Below are positions 56,661 to 64,000 of a DNA stretch of 64,000 nucleotides, in pieces. Origin of the DNA: Zoroaster sp. YZ-2022 (taxonomy: Eukaryota; Echinodermata; Asteroidea; Forcipulatida; Zoroasteridae); NCBI GenBank assembly GCA_029582265.1, contig CM055816.1:86455314-86519313 (forward strand), read 5' to 3'. The first letter of the stretch is position 1. The number at the start of each line of letters is the position of its first letter. Below the pieces are notes generated by a model that saw nothing but the letters and a program-made list of their open reading frames with translations, made no database searches and had not been told where the DNA came from. The translations under genes and the position numbers were made by a program.

Positions 56661-56900
56661 CCCATCAACTCTGTATGATGAGAATGCTTTAGAGGGCTCT
56701 CTGTCAGACGAGGCAACTGCAAACATCTCGGTAAAATTTGGCATCCTCTCATTGCCTAGGACATTTGTGTTATAATCATGATGCGTGAAGCCATCTACGT
56801 TGTTGGCCATGGCTCCGGTTGGTTCCGTCACGACACCAATTTGGGACGTCCGTACGTGATATGGGAAGTTTTGATTGGCAGCTGAGGGCCGGGTCATAAT
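56661..56900 (-). CDS. TMEM145: TMEM145-like protein, exon with conserved C-terminal block
   Basis: Acceptor ACGATACAG precedes ATTATGACC. The peptide starts IMTRPSAANQNFPYHVRTSQ, the hallmark cytoplasmic block after the last transmembrane helix of TMEM145, and includes ERMPNFTEMFAVASS, which also matches the family (PNFTELF). It is 80 codons long, phase 0, if the GTACGT after GATGGG is used as donor. Without splicing the frame ends two codons later (stop at 56652-56654). A 25-bp piece of this exon (GGCTTCATGCATCATGATTA) is repeated just upstream, at about 56935-56960. TMEM145 and GPR180 form a small seven-transmembrane family of poorly known function. Confidence 0.85.
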
Positions 56901-57175
56901 CTGTATCGTGAGATGATGTTGAAGATGTTTCTGTTATAATCATGATGCATGAAGCCATATACTGGGCTACAAGCATTCAAGTAAGAAGATTAATTTTGCT
57001 TTGCGCCTTACATACCTGACCACAAGATTCTCACAAATCAGTCCATCAATCGATCAATCAATCAACTTGAGATGTCAAGTTCTCACTGATCAATCAATTG
57101 CTGCTTGTGATGTCACAAACACTCAAATATCAATAAACTAATTGATCACTTGACGTATCAAGTATTCACCGATCG

Positions 57176-57177
<2 letters not shown>

Positions 57178-57262
<85 letters not shown>
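57178..57262 (+). repeat. (TCAA)n microsatellite
   Basis: About 21 TCAA units. The wider region 57045-57500 is studded with CAATCAATC and CCAGCCAG words. Confidence 0.95.
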
Positions 57263-57264
<2 letters not shown>

Positions 57265-57563
57265 CCAACCAATATATCAATTGCTGCTTGAGATGTCACA
57301 AGTGCTCACCAATCAATAATGTAGTTTATCAATAGCTGCTCGACATATCAAGTTATATCACCAATCAATTACTCCGTCAGTCAATCAATCAATCAACAAA
57401 TCTATCAATTGCCGTTTGTGATGTCACAACCAAGTAATTATCAATCGCTGTTTGACAAACCAACCAACCAGCCAGCCAGCCAGCCAACCAGCCAGCCGAT
57501 AAATTGCTGCTTCAGATGTCATACATGATTGACAATCAATAAATTAATCAAACAATTACTTAC

Positions 57564-57684
57564 CAAGAACACAAGCTGAGCAACGAAAGCTATGAGCAGC
57601 TCAATAATGTTCATCACTTTCTCTCGCCACCATTTCGGGAATACAAACGTCGCAATAAGGATCATTATTGGAATTGACAAAAAC
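57564..57684 (-). CDS. TMEM145: TMEM145-like protein, transmembrane exon
   Basis: Exon of 121 bp: one base finishing the TGG codon of the previous exon, then 40 codons, FLSIPIMILIATFVFPKW through WREKVMNIIELLIAFVAQ and LVFL. It covers a transmembrane helix, the FPKWWREKV loop (family: IPKWAREKIVN) and the start of the last helix. Acceptor TTGAAG, donor GTAAGT; the upstream pyrimidine tract is weak. Phase matches both neighbours (60012 and 56900). Confidence 0.88.
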
Positions 57685-57834
57685 CTTCAACCAAACAAGA
57701 AATCAAGTCAAATAAAATATTTAATTTAACAAAAAAAATAACATGGAGCGGTAATCGCATCACAAACTTTGCTGCACAAAACTGCCATTACAATGTGCAC
57801 AAAATATGGCCAGTATAAGTTCCATATCTATTTT

Positions 57835-58084
57835 AAGGGAGGAGGACCAAAGTCATGGTACAGCCAAGCCTTTGAGAAGCCCGGCTAGGCCCAGGCTACC
57901 TGGCCTCCTAATATGTCTTGTGAGTGGGCTAGGCCCTCCAGAAGCCCAGGTTATGTTGATTGGCAGGTGCTATATTGATACAGGATTAGGACTCAAAAAA
58001 GACAGATTAGGAGGCCAGGTAGCCTGGGCCTGGCCAGGCTTCTCAAAGGCTTGGCTGTACCATGACTTTGGCCCTCCTCCCTAA
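57835..58084. mobile_element. MITE, GGGCCAAAGTCATGG family, copy 3
   Basis: Ends TTAAGGGAGGAGGACCAAAG and, inverted, CTTTGGCCCTCCTCCCTAA. The interior is inverted relative to copies 1 and 2. Confidence 0.75.
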
Positions 58085-58096
58085 GGAAAATCAGCT

Positions 58097-58543
58097 TTAA
58101 AGGGCCAGTATCGTCACGCTCAACAGGGCATGGAATCAGAGTGCTAGTTTTAGATTAACCAGTTCGCGTCAGAGGCCGTGTATACACGCAATTTTTTTTT
58201 GCACCACGGATCGGAGAGCGTCTATACACGCCAGAGGAAACTCCGGAATATTTGTATGCATGCTCGGTTGACGTGGCAACGAGCCGAGTGTACAGTGACA
58301 TGCTCGGTAGACGTGGCCACGCGCTGTGGAAGCTTCCATTAACGTGTTTGTGTGGGGAAAAGAAACCCGCACAGGGGCCCAGAAAAACTTTTTGATTCCC
58401 GACGCGAACTGGTTAACTCAGTGACTGAAAATAATATTCCACATGATAAGGTAATTTTCATTCTCTGTGTTCATGTTAAAGTAGGACACCAATTCCATGC
58501 CCTGTTGAAAGTCTGCTGTCATCATGAAGATATAGTCCCTTAA
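58097..58543. mobile_element. Kolobok/T2-like MITE, interrupted
   Basis: TTAA at both ends, TTAAAGGGCCAGTATCGTCA to ATAGTCCCTTAA. Its arms carry CAACAGGGCATGGAATCAG and its inverse. A piggyBac-like MITE sits inside at 58155-58416. Confidence 0.75.
58155..58416. mobile_element. Nested piggyBac-like MITE, copy 2
   Basis: TTAACCAGTTCGCGTCAGAG to CGACGCGAACTGGTTAA with TTAA at each border. Removing it (with one TTAA) rejoins the host arm ...TTTTAGATTAACTCAGTGAC, matching the other Kolobok-like copies. Internal palindromes include CGTGTATACACGC. Confidence 0.8.
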
Positions 58544-58852
58544 ATTGATAATACATTTATTTCAATGCTGTCCTTGGAAATAGAAATATACATTGCTTGT
58601 AATAGGTTGAAATACAGTATTACAGGTACATTAAATATATATGAAATTATTACACAAAGGACAACATTTAGGTTTGGGTGAAGCAAAATATGTACTTGCC
58701 CACACAAAGCACACATAGGGATTTTTTTAGGCCATCCTCATATGATTCCTGAAACCATCTCAGCTCCTTTGTGGAGTATACAGCTCAATTGCAGCAGTTT
58801 TGGCACAACAAGATGCAATAAGTAGTTTCTGTTACAGTACACACCGCTATCA
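58544..58852. other. Intron; SINE fragment inside
   Basis: 58738-58800 on the minus strand is the 3' region of the tRNA-Leu SINE (GAGCTGTATACTCCACAAAG, GGAGCTGAGATGGTTTCAGG). Otherwise nothing recognised. Confidence 0.55.
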
Positions 58853-58903
58853 CACTATGAACAACTTCACCTTGAAAATACCCTGAAAATCCATTTTGCC
58901 AAC
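58853..58903. mobile_element. CACTA-like MITE, left-end fragment
   Basis: CACTATGAACAACTTCACCT through CCCTGAAAATCCATTTTGCC matches the left end of 48014-48363. The rest is missing. Confidence 0.7.
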
Positions 58904-59220
58904 TTAATTCGGGACTGATCTATGGCAAATTAGGGACGAATTGTCCTGTTTTACCCAAGGTATAATGGTTATAACATTGTGTCTGATCCCTCTTTCTTAA
59001 ACAATCAAGACGTTCTTTCGGACTTTTGATGGAGACCGCAGGGTCGTCAGTGAGTTGACAGTTGGGCTGGCCTACTATAATATGCAGTGCCCGCTTATGG
59101 CAGTTCCTGTGAAAGCGGTTTATTGTTTGGTTTATTTAAAAAACATTCAGAAATTTGCGGTCTAATGACTGAATTGCATTTTAAATTTACAATTATAAAA
59201 ACATCAAAAACATCAAACCC

Positions 59221-59440
59221 TAACTCCCTAGGCCCATTTGCTTACACATAACCTGAATCCTTCCTAACTCCCTAGGCTCATTTGCTTACACATAACCTGA
59301 ATCCTTCCTAACTCCCTAGGCCCATTTGCTTACACATAACCTGAATCCTTCCTAACTCCCTAGGCCCATTTGCTTACACATAACCTGAATACTTCCTAAC
59401 TCCTTAGGCCCATTTGCTTACACATAACCTGAATCCTCCA
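59221..59440 (+). repeat. Tandem repeat, period 44 bp, 5 copies
   Basis: Units TAACTCCCTAGGCCCATTTG, CTTACACATAACCTGAATCC, TTCC start at 59221, 59265, 59309, 59353 and 59397. The unit is the end of the TTAACCC-type MITE (compare 41445-41490), amplified in place. Confidence 0.95.
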
Positions 59441-59705
59441 AAATCCTTCAGTAGTAAAGCAAGCACATGACATGTATGCACACATGTGTTTCTAATCTGT
59501 GATACATGTACATGGCCAGGGACACTCACTGCATGCATGGAGCAATAAACAGTGTCCACTGACCCAAGCACTGACCTTGCAATCACCACAACAAACATGG
59601 ACGTACAGGTACCATGGAAAGGCAAGTATGTCTAATAACCTCAATCCTCCAAAATCCTTCACTTTAGCAAAGAGGATTTTGGAGGATTTGGGAAGGTTAG
59701 GGATA
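59441..59705. mobile_element. TTAACCC-family MITE body
   Basis: Matches 41500-41801 over CCTCCAAAATCCTTCAGTAG, GGAGCAATAAACAGTGTCCA and GGAGGATTTGGGAAGGTTAG. Its left end has become the 44-bp tandem repeat at 59221. Confidence 0.65.
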
Positions 59706-59783
59706 AAAAAAAAACATTTAAACAAAATTATAAGTGAGACAACAAAAAATTAAATCACAAAAAGTGAAAATGTGCATACAATG

Positions 59784-59976
59784 CAGAGCTGCCAACTCTT
59801 CCGGATTCTGCGGAAGACTTCGCGTATTTGATGGTAATTTACTTACTTAAAATATATGCAAGGAGGCCTCTCCTTTTGGTGCAAAAAGAGAGGCCTCCTT
59901 GCATATATTTTAAGTAAGTAAATTACCGTCAAATACGCGAAGTCTTCCGCAGAATCCGGAAGAGTTGGCAGCTCTG
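59784..59976. mobile_element. Near-perfect hairpin MITE of 193 bp
   Basis: Starts CAGAGCTGCCAACTCTTCCG and ends CGGAAGAGTTGGCAGCTCTG. The two arms, about 88 bp each, are almost perfectly complementary down to a loop of about 15 bp near 59880. ACAATG is duplicated on both flanks. It ends 35 bp from the donor of the TMEM145-like exon at 60012. Confidence 0.9.
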
Positions 59977-60011
59977 ACAATGTGACAGAGACCAGATTGC
60001 CAGCTTCTTAC

Positions 60012-60184
60012 CATAGTGTGTAGAAGAAAAAGAAAGGGACGTAGAATAATCCTTTCTCTGGATAGTGTTTCAATGTGAAGAAGATAGCATAGATGAACCA
60101 TAACCAGCATATACCACGAATTCCAATCAGACCAAATCCTGCTGGGCTCTCATATAGGTACAACACCTCACCTGGATCAAACAC
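60012..60184 (-). CDS. TMEM145: TMEM145-like protein, transmembrane exon
   Basis: Exon of 173 bp, from acceptor TACCGCCCTCAG to donor ATG|GTAAGA. It reads VFDPGEVLYLYESPAGFG, then LIGIRGICWLWFIYAIFF, TLKHYPEKGLFYVPFFFF and YTLW (the Trp codon is split). The family has [20 protein letters not shown], a transmembrane helix, FPEKQPFYVPFF and YTLWF. This is the strongest match to TMEM145 in the window. The acceptor and first codons are repeated four more times just upstream (60185-60860). Confidence 0.93.
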
Positions 60185-60860
60185 CTGAGGGCGGTATTTA
60201 CAATGAAAAACAATTATAGAAATGTGTTTGCGGTTCCCCCTGTATCCCAGCAGTACGTTGGACTCTGATATAGGTACAGAACCTCACCTGGATCAAACAC
60301 CTGAGGGCGGTATTTACAATGAAAAACAATGATTGAAATGTGTTTGAGGTTTCCCCTGTATCCCTGCAGTACATGTAGGTTGGACTCCGATACATGTATG
60401 TAGGTACAGCACCTCACCTGGACCAAACACCTGAGGGCGGTATTTACAATTTACAATTTACAATGAGAAACAATTATAGAAATGTGTTTGTGGTTCCCCT
60501 GTATCCCTGCAGTAGGTTGGGCTCTTAGTCCTGATCCGAAATGATGGCTTTGAGTACAGTTATGGCTAGATCACTGTTTCTTCCTACATGTATTTCAGCA
60601 TTACTACTGCAGCCAATAGCTATAACCGTGGCCAAAAAATGCTTAATTCGGACATGGCCTTATAGGCTTTTGTTATAGCTACAGCACCTCACATGGATCA
60701 AACACCTGAGGGCGGTATTTACAATTTACAATGAAAAGCAATTATAGAAATGTGTTTGCGGTTCCTCCTGTATCTCGGCAGTAGGTTGGGCTCTGATATA
60801 GGTACAGAACCTCACCTGGATCAAACACCTGAGGGCGATATTTACAATGAAAAACAATTA
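60185..60860 (-). repeat. Tandem duplications of the exon acceptor and first codons
   Basis: Four further copies of a unit of about 120 bp have their acceptor-like CCGCCCTCAG at 60301, 60431, 60706 and 60829 (minus strand). Copies 1 and 2 still encode VFDPGEVLYLYQSPT-like and VFDPGEVLYLY-like starts, then run off into unrelated sequence. Unrelated DNA of about 150 bp separates copies 2 and 3. They are partial exon copies and probably pseudo-exons or decoy acceptors. Confidence 0.8.
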
Positions 60861-61132
60861 TCCATACAATAAGTTAGGCTCTCATATGAGACCAGATCAT
60901 ACAACAAATGCTGCACAAGCTTGCTCGCTTGTCTTAATTTGCATTTTGGAAATCCTGCAAGCTTGTCAAACGCTGACCGTAGTTGCTTGTTCGCTAGCTT
61001 GTCCTCAAGCTTGCCTTAATTTGCATATAAGGAACCTTGCAAGCTTGCTGGCATTCTTGCTGGCATTCTTGCTGGCATTCTTGCTGGCAACCTTGCCAGC
61101 AAGCTCCAAGAAATTTCTGTAAGGGAACTTAC
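60861..61132. repeat. Intron with 12-bp tandem repeat
   Basis: At 61042-61105 the word TTGCTGGCATTC is repeated about five times, followed by its inverse (TTGCCAGCAAG). Upstream, GCAAGCTTG words recur at 60915-61045. Confidence 0.7.
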
Positions 61133-61226
61133 CACAAGTTGGTATATAAAGAGAACTACATACAGCATTGTATAGATACACATAAGAACTGCTATCTTGA
61201 CGCTACCAGAATGACTAATACGCCCT
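61133..61226 (-). CDS. TMEM145: TMEM145-like protein, transmembrane exon
   Basis: Exon of 94 bp: acceptor TTTTCCTCCCACAG, donor GTG|GTAAGT. The first base completes the Arg codon begun in the previous exon; then GRISHSGSVKIAVLMCIY and TMLYVVLFIYQLV. The family has GRxSHAGSVKLSV followed by a hydrophobic helix. It ends in phase 0 and joins VFDPG at 60184. Confidence 0.9.
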
Positions 61227-61343
61227 CTGTGGGAGGAAAAAGAAGAAAGAGGAGTAATAAACTTGAATAAGATGTGAAGGACTGCATGATTAACTGTCAG
61301 GAGAACTGAATGCTGTAATGAATGCCTTCATTAATCTGGACTA

Positions 61344-61440
61344 TGTGACCCGCTCCATCGAAATGAGGAATGTCCCCAACATATGTTTCCGTGTAATGGA
61401 CTTCCAAAGTTCACAAAACATGTATGACTGCATTGCAACA
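61344..61440. mobile_element. TGTGACCCGCTCCATCGAAA MITE, truncated copy
   Basis: ATGTGACCCGCTCCATCGAA, GAGGAATGTCCCCAACATAT and TGGACTTCCAAAGTTCAC match the inverted right end of 56063-56573. The other end is lost. Confidence 0.65.
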
Positions 61441-61498
61441 CCTTTCACTGAAAATTTCATTGAAGCTTTACTGTATGTATTAGTGTATATCTTAAAAT

Positions 61499-61780
61499 TA
61501 ACCCAAACCTTCCCAAATCCTCCAAAATCCTCTTTGCTAAAGTGAAGGATTTTGAAGGATTGACATTACATGCTACATGCTCTTTGCTAAAGTGAAGGAT
61601 TTTGGAGGATTGAGGTTATTAGGAATATTTGCCTTTCCATGGTACATGTACATCCATGTTTGTTGTATTGATTGCAAGGTCAGTGCTTGGGTCAGTGGAC
61701 ACTGTTTATTGCTCCATGCATGCAGGGACGGTCCCTGGCCATGTACATGTATCACAGATTAGAAACACATGTGTGCATAC
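61499..61780. mobile_element. TTAACCC-family MITE, inverted and truncated
   Basis: Starts TTAACCCAAACCTTCCCAAA and repeats AAGTGAAGGATTTTGGAGGA. It then reads the body of the 41445 element in reverse (GGACACTGTTTATTGCTCCA) and stops abruptly at about 61780, where a Tc1-like fragment begins. Confidence 0.6.
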
Positions 61781-61857
61781 ACTGTGTTTATCTGAAATAA
61801 ATGATCTTGCTTTAACTGAGATTATTCCGGTGTTCCCTAAATTGTTTTGAGTGGTAT
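61781..61857. mobile_element. Tc1/mariner-like MITE, right-end fragment
   Basis: TGTGTTTATCTGAAATAAAT through GGTGTTCCCTAAATTGTTTT and GAGTGGTATA is the right end of the 41152-41418 element. It is joined directly to the truncated MITE at 61499. In the window order of 41152-41801 the two families are also neighbours. Confidence 0.75.
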
Positions 61858-61919
61858 ATTTTTTAAAGCTTTTTTCAGCAAATTTTCAATTACTGAAAAA
61901 GGCAGGTGGAACTACCTAC

Positions 61920-62193
61920 CTTGTAATGGTATAACCCTTTCCCATGAGGATCAGCATAAGCAGAAATATACCATTTCCTAGTGCTTGAAGTGCCAAAGCG
62001 GTCATTTTAATGTTTGTGAGGGATGTTCCATTATAAGCGTAGTCCACATAATATATGATGAAGAATACCATGGCAACCGCTGTTAATGGGAAAATTAGAC
62101 TTTCAGTAAGAGCCAGTTGCATGATTGGCAAATGAAGCAATATTGACAGCGGCCAGTACTTGCGGGATAGGAGATCTTTCCATAAATTGTTTT
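61920..62193 (-). CDS. TMEM145: TMEM145-like protein, transmembrane exon
   Basis: Reads NNLWKDLLSRKYWPLSIL, then ALTESLIFPLTAVAMVFF, IIYYVDYAYNGTSLTNIK and GIFLLMLILMGKGYTITR. Two hydrophobic helices and the ILLGKGxTxTR signature fit the family. The donor, AAG|GTAGGT, splits the Arg codon and fits the exon at 61226. The acceptor ATTATAACAG at 62194 is the only one in correct phase with the exon at 63443, but its pyrimidine tract is poor. The first 25 or so residues look longer than in the vertebrate protein, so the 5' border is uncertain. Confidence 0.8.
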
Positions 62194-62309
62194 CTGTTAT
62201 AATTATGCTAGACTAGAGCAGGGTCTTCGTCCTTGGGTTACGGTTATGGTTTATTTTTTAATTTATTTATTTTGCCAACAGGGAATTACGTGATACATTG
62301 TATACGCGG

Positions 62310-62452
62310 GGACCAAATTTCCCATATATACAAAGTATGGTGGCTAAGAGAGGCCTCACAAATCGGACAAACGTTCATACACCTATGTGAAAAAGTCATT
62401 TAAAGCACAGCACGGCAGAATTCCAATTGATCCAGCAATTTTGGCTGCAATT
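62310..62452 (+). repeat. Dispersed repeat, copy 2
   Basis: Matches 1-146 (TACAAAGTATGGTGGCTAAG, ACAAACGTTCATACACCTAT). It lies in an intron of the TMEM145-like gene. Confidence 0.6.
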
Positions 62453-62534
62453 GGACATCGTTTAATAGGAAAAAAAGAAAGAAACCAGAGCCTTTTTTTT
62501 GTTGGCCTTATACATGTAAGTGCCTATTTTTTCA

Positions 62535-62891
62535 TTAACCCTAACCCCTTAGGTATTCTGGCTAGGAACCTTCCTGAACCCTAAACCCCTATAAGTATTC
62601 TGGCTAGGAACTTTCTTTAACCCTAACCCCCTAGGTAATCTGGCTAGGAACCTTCCCGAATCCTCCAAATCCTCCAGTGCACTTTTGGAAACATGCCATT
62701 ATCTTTAAAATACACCATGCATTTTTGTTGATCTTTCATATTCAGCACTTATGGCCTGTACTTCTTGCCAGGTAGTACATGTAATATTGCCTCATTTGAA
62801 AAGGTGATAGTACCAGTTTCCAACAGTGCTGAATTTTTCCAAAAAAGTGCCCCTTGGATGATTTTGATGGATTTGGGGTGGTTAGGGTTAA
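62535..62891. mobile_element. TTAACCC-family MITE with tandem ends
   Basis: TTAACCCTAACCCCTTAGG at the left and GGTTAGGGTTAA at the right, with TTAA at both borders. The left end is repeated about three times (TAACCCC..AGGTATTCTGGCTAGGAA, period about 46 bp), much as at 59221. Confidence 0.65.
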
Positions 62892-62923
62892 ACAAATATT
62901 CTGGAATACTTTGGAACATATAT

Positions 62924-63273
62924 CACTATGAATAACTTCACCCTGAAAATGCCCTGAAAATCTGTTTTACCGTGAAATAAATAGTTCACAGCAATTTCAT
63001 GACGACACAACACTGTGAAAACGCCATGAAATACTCTTGGAATTTCTTCACAGTGAAAATGCCGTGAAAAGGACATGAACTTCTTAATGGCAGTTTTGGG
63101 GCAGCTCATTAATTCTCAAGATCTCCGTGAATTTGCCCTGAAATCACTGTGAACATTATTGCCAATATCTGAGAGGAAAAGACACCATGAAATTGCCGTG
63201 AAATCATGGTGAACTATTATTTCACGGCAAAACAGATTTTCAGGGCATTTTCATGGTAAAGGTATTCATAGTG
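62924..63273. mobile_element. CACTA-like MITE, intact copy of 350 bp
   Basis: Starts CACTATGAATAACTTCACCC and ends AAAGGTATTCATAGTG. TAT is duplicated on both flanks (3 bp). The interior is made of CGTGAAATnGCCGTGAA-type words. Same length as 48014-48363, interior inverted. Confidence 0.8.
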
Positions 63274-63442
63274 TATGTCCATCATTCATATATACATATA
63301 TGTTCTCCACCTTACTAAACAGGTAAGATTGCATTATTGGTTATAATGAACGAGAAAAGTGGCAGTTGGGTTTGACATTCTACCCCGAAATACATGTAGA
63401 TATATTTATTAAAATAAATAAGAGTTTGATGTTTCATCTCAC

Positions 63443-63511
63443 CATAACAAAACGTCACTACCATGAACATTTTGTATGTTGTGTGCAGCAACTGACGATT
63501 ATGTAATCCAT
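63443..63511 (-). CDS. TMEM145: TMEM145-like protein, most upstream exon seen
   Basis: Exon of 69 bp: acceptor CCACCATTTCAG, donor ATG|GTGAGA. It carries two bases finishing a codon, then GLHNRQLLHTTYKMFMVV and TFCY, then one base. The LH-RQLLHTTYKMFM motif matches the segment before the second transmembrane helix of the family. The N-terminal extracellular part of the protein must lie beyond 64000. Confidence 0.82.
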
Positions 63512-64000
63512 CTGAAATGGTGGCAAAAAAGTAAAACAGGTTTAAGAATAAATAAGACTTGAAGATATATCTTTTAAAAAATAGATTTTTAAATGTTGAA
63601 TAGCTATTTTTCTGGGGTTATAAGCTTCAATTTGATACATTGAAAGAAAAAATCTTGTCAAGGATTAGTACCACTAAATTAAAACTGAAATTAATAAAAT
63701 GGTGGCCCACTGTTTTAAACCTCAGCTTGCACGAGGGCGTGTGCAGTCTTCCAATTGGCCAGCGGGGCTGTCAATCAGAATCAAGGGTATTTTAAATATC
63801 TTTTATACAGTTTCCTACATTCAAATTTTTTTCTTTTTTTCGTGTAATAACTCTTTATTGGGGGTCTCTTGAGCCAAACACAGGCGGTACATGTATACTG
63901 TATCTTTTTTAAAGATTATTATTATTGTGTTTTCCAAATATGGTTTGCCTCAATAGAAGTTTTTGGAAAGTTTATGTGCTTTAAGCTATGCACTGACAGG
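63512..64000. other. Intron; nothing recognised
   Basis: No further exon was recognised up to the end of the window. Confidence 0.5.

Noticed and set aside
60198..60426. Frames of 65-70 codons upstream of the 60012 exon
   Set aside because: They are the tandem partial copies of that exon run together, crossing several acceptor-like sites.

Overview
The window is animal nuclear DNA, not bacterial. It has GT-AG introns, exons of 69-274 bp, tRNA-derived SINEs, a decayed Penelope-like retrotransposon, many short inverted-repeat (MITE-type) DNA transposons, minisatellites and long satellite arrays. The tRNA-Leu-derived SINE with a conserved CTTGAGCAAGACACTT core and the very frequent TACATGTA motif suggest a marine invertebrate, perhaps an echinoderm or other deuterostome. 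The species cannot be fixed from sequence alone.

Two protein genes are supported, both on the minus strand. The last two coding exons of a GGA-family clathrin adaptor (gamma-adaptin-ear domain) lie at 19011-19633. A TMEM145-like seven-transmembrane protein gene runs from beyond 63511 down to about 41906. Six of its exons, 56661-63511, match the family and join in phase. Three further phase-0 exons (52855-52995, 48488-48604, 41906-42004) may encode a long Pro/Ser/Thr-rich tail. The introns of this gene are packed with MITEs, SINEs and minisatellites.

The most unusual content is a pair of large composite repeats. Element A (about 1205-13830) and element B (about 25230-34680) share one architecture. 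An outer array of tRNA-like units of about 150 bp, each with a B-box-like GGTTCGAA core, is followed by a G+C-rich unit of about 305 bp with A- and B-box motifs and a T6 run. A central satellite of about 303-bp monomers comes next (about 31 monomers in A, 19 in B). The G+C-rich unit and the tRNA-like array then recur in inverted orientation. The four Pol III-like units all point inward at the satellite. A short junction found at only one end of each array gives the element a polarity and shows that B is an inverted copy of A. Old, diverged single monomers of the same satellite lie at 19756-19945 and 35040-35640.

Other layout: 1-1200 dispersed repeats; 14-19 kb MITEs and simple repeats; 20.96-22.47 kb Penelope-like pseudogene; 23-25 kb mostly unassigned; 36-38.5 kb a cluster of hAT-like MITEs; 39.64-40.29 kb a GA-rich low-complexity tract; 40.6-64 kb the TMEM145-like gene and its repeat-filled introns. 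No rRNA gene, intact tRNA gene, CRISPR array or bacterial-type operon was seen.
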